64,000 nt of DNA from Paracoccus denitrificans (GTDB lineage Bacteria; Pseudomonadota; Alphaproteobacteria; Rhodobacterales; Rhodobacteraceae), in assembly GCA_003240735.1 (NCBI GenBank), contig QFNE01000001.1:218474-282473 (forward strand), written 5' to 3'. Position numbers and translations under genes: made by a program. Under the pieces are notes generated by a model. It had not been told where the DNA came from and made no database searches. It worked only from the letters and a program-made list of their open reading frames with translations. Below, piece after piece: positions 8,562 through 17,311 of the stretch. Each line of letters starts with the position of its first letter. The first letter of the stretch is position 1.

Positions 8562-8595
8562 GGGCCGTCCCACATCGGGCGGCCCGTTTGTTTTG
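8562..8595 (+). terminator. Rho-independent terminator of the small RNA unit
   Basis: GGGCCGTCC (8562-8570) and GGGCGGCCC (8577-8585) form a 9-bp stem with one G-U pair around a six-base loop, followed by GTTTGTTTTG. It closes the plus-strand unit just before the convergent xthA gene ends at 8618. Confidence 0.75.
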
Positions 8596-8617
8596 GTGAT
8601 CTGCGCCGGTTCTGCGA

Positions 8618-9409
8618 TCAGACCTTCAGGTCAAAGCTGGCGAAGACGGGCACATGGTCGCTGGGCTGTTCCCAAGCCCGGACGCCGCGCATGATGCGGC
8701 TGCGGTGACCCGATGCGGCGATGTCTGACGTGGCCCAGATATGGTCCAGCCGCCGCCCGCGGTCGGACGCGTCCCAGTCGCGGTTGCGATAGCTCCACCA
8801 CGAGTAAAGCTGGCCCTCGGGGATGTCCTGACGCGTCACGTCGACCCACGACCCGGCCTGCTGCGCGTCCGCCAGATGCGCGACCTCGACCGGGGTGTGG
8901 CTGACGATTTTCAGCAGTTGTTTGTGGGACCAGACGTCGTCTTCGCGCGGCGCGATGTTCAGGTCGCCCACAAGGATCGACCGTTCGGGCCGATCGGCGT
9001 GGAACGCATCGCGCATGTCGGTCAGGTAATCCAGCTTCTGGCCGAACTTTTCATTCTGCAGACGGTCGGGGATATCACCCCCCGCCGGGACATAGACGTT
9101 GTGGATGACGACGCCGTTTTCCAGCCGTCCCGCGACATGACGCGCATGCCCCAGTCGGGCATAGTCGCGGTCGCCCGCATCCGTCATCGGCAGCCGCGAC
9201 AGGATGGCCACGCCGTTATATCCGCGCTGCCCGCGCGCGACCATCCAGTGATAGCCAAGCGCATGGAACAGATCGAACGGGATCTTTTCCACGGGCGATT
9301 TGCATTCCTGCAGGCACAGGATATCCGGCGCCTCTTCGGTCAGAAGGCGGATGACAAGGTTCGACCGCAGCCGGACCGAGTTGATATTCCAAGTGGCGAT
9401 CGTGAACAT
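8618..9409 (-). CDS. xthA: Exodeoxyribonuclease III
   Basis: A 263-residue Mg-dependent AP endonuclease / 3'-5' exonuclease of the EEP fold, used in base-excision repair. Motifs in order: MFTIATWNINSVR with the metal-site Asn at the N-terminus, LCLQECK with catalytic Glu35, GYNGVAILSR, VYVPAGGD, VGDLNIAP (catalytic Asp/Asn), RLDHIWAT and the C-terminal PSDHVPVFASF with the catalytic His. Length is standard for XthA. The ATG at 9407-9409 starts directly at the first beta strand. The gene follows topoisomerase IB by about 40 bases on the same strand and may share its transcript. Confidence 0.96.
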   Translation of the reverse strand: MFTIATWNINSVRLRSNLVIRLLTEEAPDILCLQECKSPVEKIPFDLFHALGYHWMVARGQRGYNGVAILSRLPMTDAGDRDYARLGHARHVAGRLENGVVIHNVYVPAGGDIPDRLQNEKFGQKLDYLTDMRDAFHADRPERSILVGDLNIAPREDDVWSHKQLLKIVSHTPVEVAHLADAQQAGSWVDVTRQDIPEGQLYSWWSYRNRDWDASDRGRRLDHIWATSDIAASGHRSRIMRGVRAWEQPSDHVPVFASFDLKV

Positions 9410-9449
9410 GGAACGTGTTCTGCACCGGATCGGCCGGGATGAAAAGCCG

Positions 9450-10508
9450 TCACGCCTTGAGGCGCTTGCGCAGGAACTTCAGCACCTCGACCTCAACCGG
9501 TGACAGACCGTGCTGGTCCAGCTCCTTGCCGATCTCCTCGCGGATCTGCAGCTTCAGTTCGTGCGCCATATAGCTGTCGATGACTTCCGGATGGATATAG
9601 CATTTGCGGCAGATCGTGGGCGTGTTGCCCAGACGCTTGGATACCTGTTCGATGGCATCACGCACATTGCGCTTGGCCGCCGCCTCGCTGTCGGCCTTTT
9701 CGTATTCGCTCAGCGCAAGGGCTGCCAGAACCGTCCCGGTCCAGGTCCGGAAGTCCTTGGCCGTGATATCGCGGCCCGCGATCTCCTTGAGATAGGCGTT
9801 CACGTCGCCCGAGCCGATCTCGCGTCGCGCGCCGTCTTCGTCCAGATACTGGAACAGGTGCTGGCCGGGCAGGTCCTGACTTTGGCGGACGATACGCGCG
9901 ATACGGCGATCCTTCAGCGACAGGTCCCATTCCTTGCCGGATTTTCCCTTGAACCTGAACCGGACGGTCGAGCCGCTGATATCGGCATGACGGTCGCGCA
10001 GCGTCGTCAGCCCGTGGGATTTGTTGGCCTGCGCGTATTCGGCATTTCCGACCCGGATCAGTGTTGTTTCCAGCAGCTTGACAACAGTCGCCAGAACCTT
10101 GTCCCGACCCATGCCGCGCTTGGCCATGTCGGCATCGATCCGGTCGCGAATGTCGGGCAGCGCGGACGCAAAGGCCAGCATATGTGTGAACTTGGTGCTG
10201 TCGCGTGCGGCCCTGAAGTCCGGGTGATAGCGATACTGCTTGCGCCCCCGCGCATCGCGTCCGGTGGCCTGCAGGTGCCCTTTCGGGCCGGGGCAGATCC
10301 AGACGTCCGTCCATGCGGGCGGGATGGCCAGCTTGTTGATCTGCGCGATGCGACGCTTGTCGGAAACGCGCTGCCCCTTGGGGTCGCGATACGTCCACCC
10401 CTTGCCGGCGCGACGGCGGGTGATCCCCGGGGCGTCGTCGCTGACATAGGTCAGCCCCGCGTCTTGGGCAGCATCCTTGGGGTCGACCCGGTCTGTGGCT
10501 GGCGGCAT
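9450..10508 (-). CDS. DNA topoisomerase IB (poxvirus type)
   Basis: A 352-residue type IB topoisomerase that relaxes supercoils through a 3'-phosphotyrosyl intermediate. The N-terminal domain shows GLTYVSDDAPGITRRRAGKGWTYRD and IPPAWTDVWICPGPKGHLQATGRDARGRKQYRYHP, a conserved bacterial signature. The catalytic part has VRFRFKGKSGKEW, the Arg-Lys region FRTWTGTVLAA and the active-site tyrosine in CRKCYIHPEVIDSY near the C-terminus. An ATG at 10530-10532 and a GTG before it also lie in frame; I favour the ATG at 10506-10508 because AAGGG sits six bases upstream. Bacterial IB enzymes are sporadic and often dispensable. Confidence 0.9.
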   Translation of the reverse strand: MPPATDRVDPKDAAQDAGLTYVSDDAPGITRRRAGKGWTYRDPKGQRVSDKRRIAQINKLAIPPAWTDVWICPGPKGHLQATGRDARGRKQYRYHPDFRAARDSTKFTHMLAFASALPDIRDRIDADMAKRGMGRDKVLATVVKLLETTLIRVGNAEYAQANKSHGLTTLRDRHADISGSTVRFRFKGKSGKEWDLSLKDRRIARIVRQSQDLPGQHLFQYLDEDGARREIGSGDVNAYLKEIAGRDITAKDFRTWTGTVLAALALSEYEKADSEAAAKRNVRDAIEQVSKRLGNTPTICRKCYIHPEVIDSYMAHELKLQIREEIGKELDQHGLSPVEVEVLKFLRKRLKA

Positions 10509-10605
10509 GGCGGACCCTTGGGGATGGTTCATCACACCCCGAACGCCCGATCGTCCCGCCAGGTTGCGGCGGGGGCGCCTGCACGCCCCCGGTGTTGCCC
10601 GCCCG

Positions 10606-13600
10606 TTACTGCGCGACGGTCACCCGACCGCCGTCGGTCCATGCACTGCGACCGGGGCGATACATATCCTCGACGCTGGCGGCAGGGTGGCGGTACTGGC
10701 CGGGGGTCACCGCCCGCACGATATAGGCCAGACGGAAATCCGTCTTTTCCTGGATCGTCACCGCAGCCGAGAACCGGTCCTGCAGGAATTCGACCATGTC
10801 GGTGTCCTGCGTGGCGTCCAGCCAGTCCAGCGCATCGACATCGCCAGAACGGATCAGGTTCGGGTTGTCGATCTCGAATCCCGCCGGCAGCGGGTCGGTG
10901 ACCATCAGACGCCCGCCGCCATCGTCCAGCGCGCTAACTGACAGGACGACGACCATGCGCGTTCCCTGCCCGACCAGTGCCGGATCGACCGGGCTGCCGT
11001 CCAGATCGTAATACTCGCGCGTGATGCGGTACCCCTGCCCGCCGGCTTGCGGCGGATCGACTGGTTTGCCCATCGCGGTGAACCGCAAGACCGCATCGGC
11101 GGTCCCGGCATTCGCCAGAACGTCGCTTTGCGGAACCGGCAGCGGAATCACCGCTGAATCTACTGCGGCCCCGTTCAGCGTGACCGGGGTCGCCGTCTTG
11201 GACAGCGATTCCGCGGCAAGGATGGTCCAAACGGCTTCCTGCGTGCTGGGGGACCAGCCCTTGCGGGTGTTTTCGGCGTTTCCGGTCGCCACGTCGCGCA
11301 CCAGCGCCGCACGGTCGACGGCGGTCGAACCGACCTCGGCCGACAGGGCAAGCACGGCCGCCTCATCCCGCAGGCGGGTGCCGTAATCGGCGCGATAGAC
11401 CGGCTTTTCCGGGTCGGCCATGTTGCGCGCGATCTGGACCATCGATTGCTGGAACAGGCGGTCGGCGCGCGCCGGGTCACCCGACTGCGCCAGCGCCGAT
11501 CCCAGCAACGCCGAGGCCATCGGCGTGCTGAACGCCTCTGCTGCGGTGTCGGCGTAGTAGCGCAGGTCGCCCACCGTGGCCGCGCGTTCCCGTGCCAGCA
11601 CCGCGACCGCATAGGCCAGCGCCGCGTTGTCATAGGGGTCGGCGGACTGCGGATCGGTGGCGTTGTTGGCCTGCGTCTGCAACCGCGCAATCGCCGCGCG
11701 ATAAGGCGCGTCGGGCACGTTGTGGCCCGTCGCGCGTGCGCGCGACAGGAAATCGGTGGCATAGGCCTCCAGCCACAGGTCGCCCGACCCTGCCGACCAC
11801 AGGCCAAATCCGCCGTTTGCGCCCTGACGGCTCAGCACCGTCTGAATCGCCTTGTCGACGCTCAAAGTGGTGTTTTCATCCCGCCCGCTGCTTAGCTGTG
11901 CCAGTTGCGGCACATAGAGCAGCGGCATCGCCACAGACGCCACCTGCTCGGTGCAGCCATAGGGATAGCGTTGCAGTCGCGCCAACTGCGTGGCCACGTC
12001 CAGCCGCGCGAAATCGCCCGAAGCCGCGTTGACCGTCGCCCCCGGTTGCAGACCCGCCAGCAGGCTTGCCGGCACGGTCATGGACTGGCCGGGGGCAAGG
12101 GTCGCTTCGGCCATGCGGATGGTGTCAGGCTCATTCAGGGCAACTGGAACGGTGATGTCCTTTGTCACCACGCCCCCGTCCGGCAATGTCAGCGACAGGG
12201 TCAGGCGACCCGTGCCGGATGCGGGACCGGCGGTCAGCGGCACGCTGACCTGCGCCTCGCCATGTTCGGTCAGGTTGACGGGGCCCGACAACGCGCCCGG
12301 TGACAGGGTCGCATCGCCCGCGTCGGCGATGGAAACCCCGACCTCTCCGGTCGGGCCATCGACGTGGGTCAGGCGCATGGACACGCGGGCGACATCGCCC
12401 GGTGCCAGAAAGCGCGGCGCGGTCACGGTCATCACCACCGGGTCGCGGACGGGTGCCACGGCCTCGGCCTGACCGACGGCTGTATCGGACCAAACGACCG
12501 CCATCACCCGGATTTCACCGTTGAAGTCGGGGACCGGCACATCGACCGACACCTTGCCGTCGGTGCCCAAGGTCAGCGGGCCGGAGAACCAGCTCATCAG
12601 CTTTTCCGTGGGCGGCGGCGCGTCCGAGCTCGCGCTCATCTGCGCATCGCCGCCTTCGCGCAACGCGCCGTCGGCTGCACCCGAGGGCAGGATCAGCCGC
12701 CCGTACAGATCGCGCAGCGCGACGCCCAGACGGCGCTGGCCGAAGTAATGCTGCGACGGGTCGGGCGATTTGAACGCCGTCAGGTTCAGGATGCCCTGAT
12801 CGACGGCCGCGATGGTTGCGTGAACCGTCTCGCCCGCCTTGCCGCCTTGCACGGCCAGTTCGACCGGGATCGTGCCGCGCGGCCGCGATTGTGCCGGGAC
12901 GGTCAGCGTCGCCTGCAACTTACGCGCGCCGGGATCAACGGCGGCGTGGGCCAGGCCCAGCGTCCGGACCGGGGTCCGATCGCCCGGCTTGATCCCAGCC
13001 AGCGGTCGGATCGCGCTGACAGTCACGTAAACCCCCGCACCCCAGTCGTCCGTCACGGGCAGGGAAATGCGGTTCTCGCCCGCGGTCAGGTCCACCATCT
13101 GCAGCGACACGACGCGGTTCGACAGGACGGACACCACGCCCGTGCCCGCAGCCTGCGCATCGACCGTCACTTGCGCGGTGTCGCCCGATTGATAGGCGGG
13201 CTTGTCCAGTGTCACGGTCAGCCGGTCCGGCGTGTCCGTGCCCCCGCTTGCCGCTGCGCCCCAGCCTGCCCAGAAATCAACCGATGCGCCGCCGGGTCCG
13301 TTTTCGGGCGCAACCACCAGTTCGTATTCGCCCCAATCGACGTCCGCCTTGATCGCCACGGGTTCGGCACCGGTATCGACCGTCCCGTTGCTGACCTGCG
13401 TGCGGGTCGTGATCGGGTCCCAGTTCCACTGGCCATCGATGCTGTACCACTGATACCGCGTGTCGATGCGGTTCAGCGTCCACTTGACCTTGGCGGCCAC
13501 CGGCTTCAGCCCCGCGTCCAGCGCGACGATCTGGAAACCGGCCTGCGTGCCTTCGTTCACTGCACCGCCTTCGAAGTCGGGCTTGACGCCGATGACCGGC

Positions 13601-16119
13601 GCGGCCGCGGGCAGGATCAGACGTTTTTCCGTCCGCTCAACCGGGCGACCCGCACCTTCGCGCACCGACAGGATGATCGTCGCGTCATAAGGTTGACCGC
13701 CCAGCGCGCCGTCACCCGGCAGCTCGACACTGCCGGCATAATGCCCCTGCGCATCGGTTGTCCCGGCGGGCAGTTCCAGCGTGTCCGCGCGGGTTTCATC
13801 GTCATGCCGACGGAAGCTGTAGCCGTCATAACCCGGCAGACTGCCCGCCCGCGTATACCGCAGCGAACCTTCGACCGGCAGGTCGGCGGCAGGCGCCCCG
13901 AACAGCCACCGTGCCGTCAGCTCGACCGGCAGCGCCACGCCCGGGGTGGCCGGACCCGGCGGAATTTCGGGGGTGAAGTCGATCCGCTCGGGCAGGAAAT
14001 CCTCGACCAGAAGCGTCGTCTTGGCCAGTGCATCGCCGTCCGCCTCGGCCCGCAGTTCGATCTGCCAGGTGCCGCGCGGCGCGTTGGTCGGGATGTCCCA
14101 CGCAAGGGTATAGCCGCCCGCACCCGCCGTTTGGGGCTGCTGGCGGGACTGTTCCACCCCGTCAGGACGCAGGATTACCGCCGTCAGCGGCAGACCGTCG
14201 ATGGCCTTTGACACCGTGTCGCGCGACAGGATCGTGGCGTTGACGGTTTCGCCTGCGCGGTATGCGCCACGGTCGGTCGTCACGAACACATCGATCGCGG
14301 GTGCCGGCGGCGCGCCTTCGACGCCGCGATCGGACAGATCGAATTCAGGCGCGGTCAGAGACAGGAATGCCATGTCGGTGGGATGACGATCCGCCCCGTC
14401 GCCCTGCCACTGGCTGACACCGACCAGCGCGGGTTCGGCCCCGCCCTGCCCGCGCATCAGCCCATCGGCAAACCGCGCGACACCCTCGGCGTCGGTCACG
14501 GTGCGGCCCAGAACGTCGTTGGCGCGCGACAGCAGCGTCACCTCTGCCCCCGCCTTGGGGCCGGCATCGGCAAGCCCGCGCACGGCAACCGTCAGGCCAT
14601 CGGTGCCTGCCAACGTCGAGATCCCGAAATCCGAAATCACGAACCACTGTGTCGCCAGCCCGGTTTCGTCGTCATCGGGTCCGTCCAACCGGGCCTGCAC
14701 GATATAGATGCCAGGCGGCAGCGGCCCCGCCTCGGCCGGGATGGCAAGGCGGGTCGTCACGTCCTTGTTCAGCACGTCCTGCCCGACGGGTTTGGCGACG
14801 TCCGCCGTCCCCGACCAGACCTTTGTCACCATGTCGCTGGAAAAATAGCTGGCTTCCCACTGATCCAGCGGGACGGCAAACTTCTCATCCTCGATCACGC
14901 GGATCAGGTTGCGGTCGGCCAGACGGGACAGGGTCATCTTGACCCGGTCCGTGTTGACCGTGACCATCGCAAGCCCCTGATCGCCGCCTGACGGCAGGAT
15001 ATATCCGCGCCCCGGAAAGCTGACCGACGGCTGGCGGTCGCGAATATAGGTCGTGACTTCGGAATCCTTGACCAGCTTTTCACCGCTTTCGGCGGGCAGA
15101 CCCGCGCGCAGGGTCAGCTTGACCTGCTGGCCAAACGCCAGCCCACTGGCGCACAGCTGCGATCCGTTGGCGTCAATCGCAAGGCCCTGAACGTCGCTGC
15201 GCACGAACGGCGCGTAATCGACGCCCTGCGCCAGATTTTCCGAAAACTGGACGCACAGGCGCGGTGTCACGCCCGCATTGTCGACCGAATTGTCGCTGAC
15301 GCGGAAGCCATAGCGATCCTCGGCCTTCTCCAACGCCTCGGTCACGGCGGAATCGCCCGGCAGAAGCGTCGCCGCCAACCGCAGCGCCTTGAGCGAGGAC
15401 GGCCCCCGGCCATTGCGGTCCCACGCCAGCGCAAGCCATTGCAGCGCGCGACCCGCCTCGGCGTCGTCCAGCGCGCGCAGATATCCGTTCAGCGCGGCAG
15501 CCCCTGCCATCCCGGCATCACCGCCCCCATCGGGGATGAACAGGATGATCCGCGCCAGTGTCGTCCAGTCGTCCGACGTGTCGCGGATGGCCACCATCTG
15601 CGACGCCAGATCCATGCCGACCCGCAGGTCCCCGGACGCCTCGGCCTGGGTAATGCGGGACGCCAGATCAGGTTCGGGGCTGGGCAGGTTTTCGACCGCG
15701 ATCCGTTCGGCCAGACTGCGGGCGGCGCTGACGTCCTCGGGGCCAAGGGCGGGCAGCGCATCGGCACGCGCCGTGGCGTTCGGCGCCTCGACCGGGCTTA
15801 GCCGTCCAGACAGCGCGCCGAGGAACGGGGAAGGCGCGCCTGCACCGTCCGATTTTGGGAAGCACGCGCGCGAGTTCTGGTTATAGGTGAAGGCCACGCA
15901 CTGTTCATTGGCCACGCAGCGTTCGACGCAGGCCGACAGGGTTGTGTCGAAGACCGATTCCAGATCACCGCCCGGCAGGTCGGTATCGGGGATCATCACC
16001 GCACGCCGTTCCGGGGTCAGCTGGCCCGCGTCCCACTGCGACTGCGCAGATGCGGCGGCTGGTACCCCCACAAGAAACGCCGAAACAATCGCTGCAGCCC
16101 ATTGAAAACGCATCCGCAT
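10606..16119 (-). CDS. Alpha-2-macroglobulin family protein with N-terminal PAN-like segment
   Basis: A giant exported protein of about 1837 residues. The N-terminus has a signal peptide (AAAIVSAFLVGVPAAASA) and then a cysteine-rich PAN/apple-like segment (DTTLSACVERCVANEQCVAFTYNQNSRACFPK). Repeated macroglobulin Ig-like domains follow, and the thioester motif YGCTEQ (coded around 11944-11961) precedes an alpha-helical thioester domain of terpenoid-cyclase-toroid type. Bacterial homologues (YfhM-like) act as periplasmic protease traps, usually with PBP1C; no pbpC gene lies next to it here. No lipobox is visible, so it may be soluble rather than lipid-anchored. The frame stays open 22 codons upstream, but the ATG at 16117-16119 directly precedes the signal peptide. 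Confidence 0.92.
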   Translation of the reverse strand: MRMRFQWAAAIVSAFLVGVPAAASAQSQWDAGQLTPERRAVMIPDTDLPGGDLESVFDTTLSACVERCVANEQCVAFTYNQNSRACFPKSDGAGAPSPFLGALSGRLSPVEAPNATARADALPALGPEDVSAARSLAERIAVENLPSPEPDLASRITQAEASGDLRVGMDLASQMVAIRDTSDDWTTLARIILFIPDGGGDAGMAGAAALNGYLRALDDAEAGRALQWLALAWDRNGRGPSSLKALRLAATLLPGDSAVTEALEKAEDRYGFRVSDNSVDNAGVTPRLCVQFSENLAQGVDYAPFVRSDVQGLAIDANGSQLCASGLAFGQQVKLTLRAGLPAESGEKLVKDSEVTTYIRDRQPSVSFPGRGYILPSGGDQGLAMVTVNTDRVKMTLSRLADRNLIRVIEDEKFAVPLDQWEASYFSSDMVTKVWSGTADVAKPVGQDVLNKDVTTRLAIPAEAGPLPPGIYIVQARLDGPDDDETGLATQWFVISDFGISTLAGTDGLTVAVRGLADAGPKAGAEVTLLSRANDVLGRTVTDAEGVARFADGLMRGQGGAEPALVGVSQWQGDGADRHPTDMAFLSLTAPEFDLSDRGVEGAPPAPAIDVFVTTDRGAYRAGETVNATILSRDTVSKAIDGLPLTAVILRPDGVEQSRQQPQTAGAGGYTLAWDIPTNAPRGTWQIELRAEADGDALAKTTLLVEDFLPERIDFTPEIPPGPATPGVALPVELTARWLFGAPAADLPVEGSLRYTRAGSLPGYDGYSFRRHDDETRADTLELPAGTTDAQGHYAGSVELPGDGALGGQPYDATIILSVREGAGRPVERTEKRLILPAAAPVIGVKPDFEGGAVNEGTQAGFQIVALDAGLKPVAAKVKWTLNRIDTRYQWYSIDGQWNWDPITTRTQVSNGTVDTGAEPVAIKADVDWGEYELVVAPENGPGGASVDFWAGWGAAASGGTDTPDRLTVTLDKPAYQSGDTAQVTVDAQAAGTGVVSVLSNRVVSLQMVDLTAGENRISLPVTDDWGAGVYVTVSAIRPLAGIKPGDRTPVRTLGLAHAAVDPGARKLQATLTVPAQSRPRGTIPVELAVQGGKAGETVHATIAAVDQGILNLTAFKSPDPSQHYFGQRRLGVALRDLYGRLILPSGAADGALREGGDAQMSASSDAPPPTEKLMSWFSGPLTLGTDGKVSVDVPVPDFNGEIRVMAVVWSDTAVGQAEAVAPVRDPVVMTVTAPRFLAPGDVARVSMRLTHVDGPTGEVGVSIADAGDATLSPGALSGPVNLTEHGEAQVSVPLTAGPASGTGRLTLSLTLPDGGVVTKDITVPVALNEPDTIRMAEATLAPGQSMTVPASLLAGLQPGATVNAASGDFARLDVATQLARLQRYPYGCTEQVASVAMPLLYVPQLAQLSSGRDENTTLSVDKAIQTVLSRQGANGGFGLWSAGSGDLWLEAYATDFLSRARATGHNVPDAPYRAAIARLQTQANNATDPQSADPYDNAALAYAVAVLARERAATVGDLRYYADTAAEAFSTPMASALLGSALAQSGDPARADRLFQQSMVQIARNMADPEKPVYRADYGTRLRDEAAVLALSAEVGSTAVDRAALVRDVATGNAENTRKGWSPSTQEAVWTILAAESLSKTATPVTLNGAAVDSAVIPLPVPQSDVLANAGTADAVLRFTAMGKPVDPPQAGGQGYRITREYYDLDGSPVDPALVGQGTRMVVVLSVSALDDGGGRLMVTDPLPAGFEIDNPNLIRSGDVDALDWLDATQDTDMVEFLQDRFSAAVTIQEKTDFRLAYIVRAVTPGQYRHPAASVEDMYRPGRSAWTDGGRVTVAQ

Positions 16120-16303
16120 GAAGTCCACCCCAACCCTGCGCTGACAATCTGGTGAAACTGTGTCACGCGCGCATGACCAAGACAATCTGGAACATGCCGG
16201 AACCGCCCTTCGTTGGGCGTTCGGTCCCCGCCCTGTGACGCGGCGATCTGCGTGACGCGGGCCGCCGATGCTGGCACGCTGCCCCGATCAGGGAGGGAAT
16301 ATC

Positions 16304-17266
16304 ATGCTGCCACCAATCTTGTCCGGGCTGCGTCTGCCGGTCGTCGCCTCGCCCATGTTCATCGTGTCGGGGCCGGAACTCGTCATTGCCCAGTGCAAAG
16401 CGGGCATCGTCGGCAGCTTCCCGGCGCTCAACGCGCGCGAAGGGGATGGCGAGCCACCGCTGCTGGACGCGTGGCTGACCCGGATCGAGGAAGAGCTGGA
16501 CCGCCACAATCAGGCCAACCCCGACCGCCCCGCGGCGCCCTTTGCCGTCAACCAGATCGTCCACCGCTCGAACGCCCGGCTGGAACGGGATATCGAGATC
16601 TGTCACCGCCACCGCGTCCCGATCTGGATCACCAGCCTGGGCGCCCGGCCCGAGGTGAACCACGCCGCCCACGACTGCGGCGGGATCGCGCTGCACGACA
16701 TCATCAACACGACCTTCGCCCGCAAGGCGCTGGAAAAAGGTGCGGACGGCCTGATCGCCGTCGCCGCCGGTGCGGGGGGACATGCCGGGTCGCTGTCACC
16801 CTTTGCGTTGATCCAGGAAATCCGCGCGTTCTTCGACGGCCCGCTGCTGCTGTCGGGCGCCATCGCCACGGGTCGTGCGGTTCTGGCGGCGCAGGTTGCA
16901 GGCGCCGATCTGGCCTATATCGGCAGTCCTTTCATCGCCACGACCGAGGCGAACGCCGCGCCCGACTACAAGCAGATGATCGTCGACAGCGGCGCGGATG
17001 ACATCGTCAATTCGTCGCTGTTCACCGGCATCCACGGCAACTATCTCAAGCCGTCGATCCGGGCGGCGGGGATGGACCCCGACACGCTGGAAGGCGCGGA
17101 CCCGAGCACCATGAATTTTAAACCCAACGCCAAACCAAAGGCGTGGAGCCAGGTCTGGGGATCGGGTCAGGGCATCGGCGCAGTCAAGGCGGTGGAGCCC
17201 GCCGCCGTCAAGATCGATCGGCTGGCGGCCGAGTATCTGGCCGCGCGTCAGGCGGTGTGCGCCTAG
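16304..17266 (+). CDS. Nitronate monooxygenase family protein
   Basis: A 320-residue FMN-dependent TIM-barrel protein of the 2-nitropropane dioxygenase / nitronate monooxygenase family, which oxidises alkyl nitronates such as propionate-3-nitronate. Motifs include LRLPVVASPMFIVSGPELVIAQCKAGIVGSFPALNAR at the start of the barrel, the conserved GAGGHAG segment (about residue 165) carrying the proposed catalytic His, LSGAIATGRAVLAAQVAGADLAYIGSPF for flavin phosphate binding, and a C-terminal WGSGQGIGAV. AGGGAGGG seven bases before the ATG at 16304 decides the start over an in-frame ATG 36 bases upstream. Some members act as enoyl reductases, so the substrate is uncertain. Confidence 0.88.
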   Translation: MLPPILSGLRLPVVASPMFIVSGPELVIAQCKAGIVGSFPALNAREGDGEPPLLDAWLTRIEEELDRHNQANPDRPAAPFAVNQIVHRSNARLERDIEICHRHRVPIWITSLGARPEVNHAAHDCGGIALHDIINTTFARKALEKGADGLIAVAAGAGGHAGSLSPFALIQEIRAFFDGPLLLSGAIATGRAVLAAQVAGADLAYIGSPFIATTEANAAPDYKQMIVDSGADDIVNSSLFTGIHGNYLKPSIRAAGMDPDTLEGADPSTMNFKPNAKPKAWSQVWGSGQGIGAVKAVEPAAVKIDRLAAEYLAARQAVCA

Positions 17267-17284
17267 ACTAAAGCCGTCTGCGAA

Positions 17285-17311
17285 GCCGGTCGCCCTTACA
17301 GCGCGACCGGC
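17285..17311. terminator. Hairpin between convergent genes
   Basis: GCCGGTCGC (17285-17293) and GCGACCGGC (17303-17311) form a perfect 9-bp inverted repeat around a 9-base loop. It overlaps the last codons of the dehydrogenase gene and sits 18 bases after the nitronate monooxygenase stop. There is no good T-run on either side, so it may act as a bidirectional pause or mRNA-end protector rather than a strict terminator. Confidence 0.4.

Larger units (their letters stand above)
8398..8595 (+). ncRNA. Candidate structured small RNA with a sequestered ribosome-binding site
   Basis: A compact unit between the queuosine transporter and the opposite-strand xthA. It has a promoter-like box, an unusually long Shine-Dalgarno AAAGGAGGTGG (8413-8423) that matches the 16S rRNA 3' tail, an 18-codon ORF, internal hairpins (AGGGT/ACCCT and CCAGG/CCTGG around 8492-8516; CCGG/CCGG around 8518-8541) and an intrinsic terminator. 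Bases 8413-8426 (AAAGGAGGTGGTCC) are complementary over 14 positions, with a single G-U pair, to GGACCATCTCCTTT at 8540-8553, so the ribosome-binding site can be fully paired away. The ends are inferred from promoter and terminator; no family name is claimed. Confidence 0.55.

Noticed and set aside
12364..14211. 615-codon plus-strand frame across the alpha-2-macroglobulin gene
   Set aside because: Antisense shadow of the macroglobulin gene; no domain pattern and unnatural His/Arg/Gln content.
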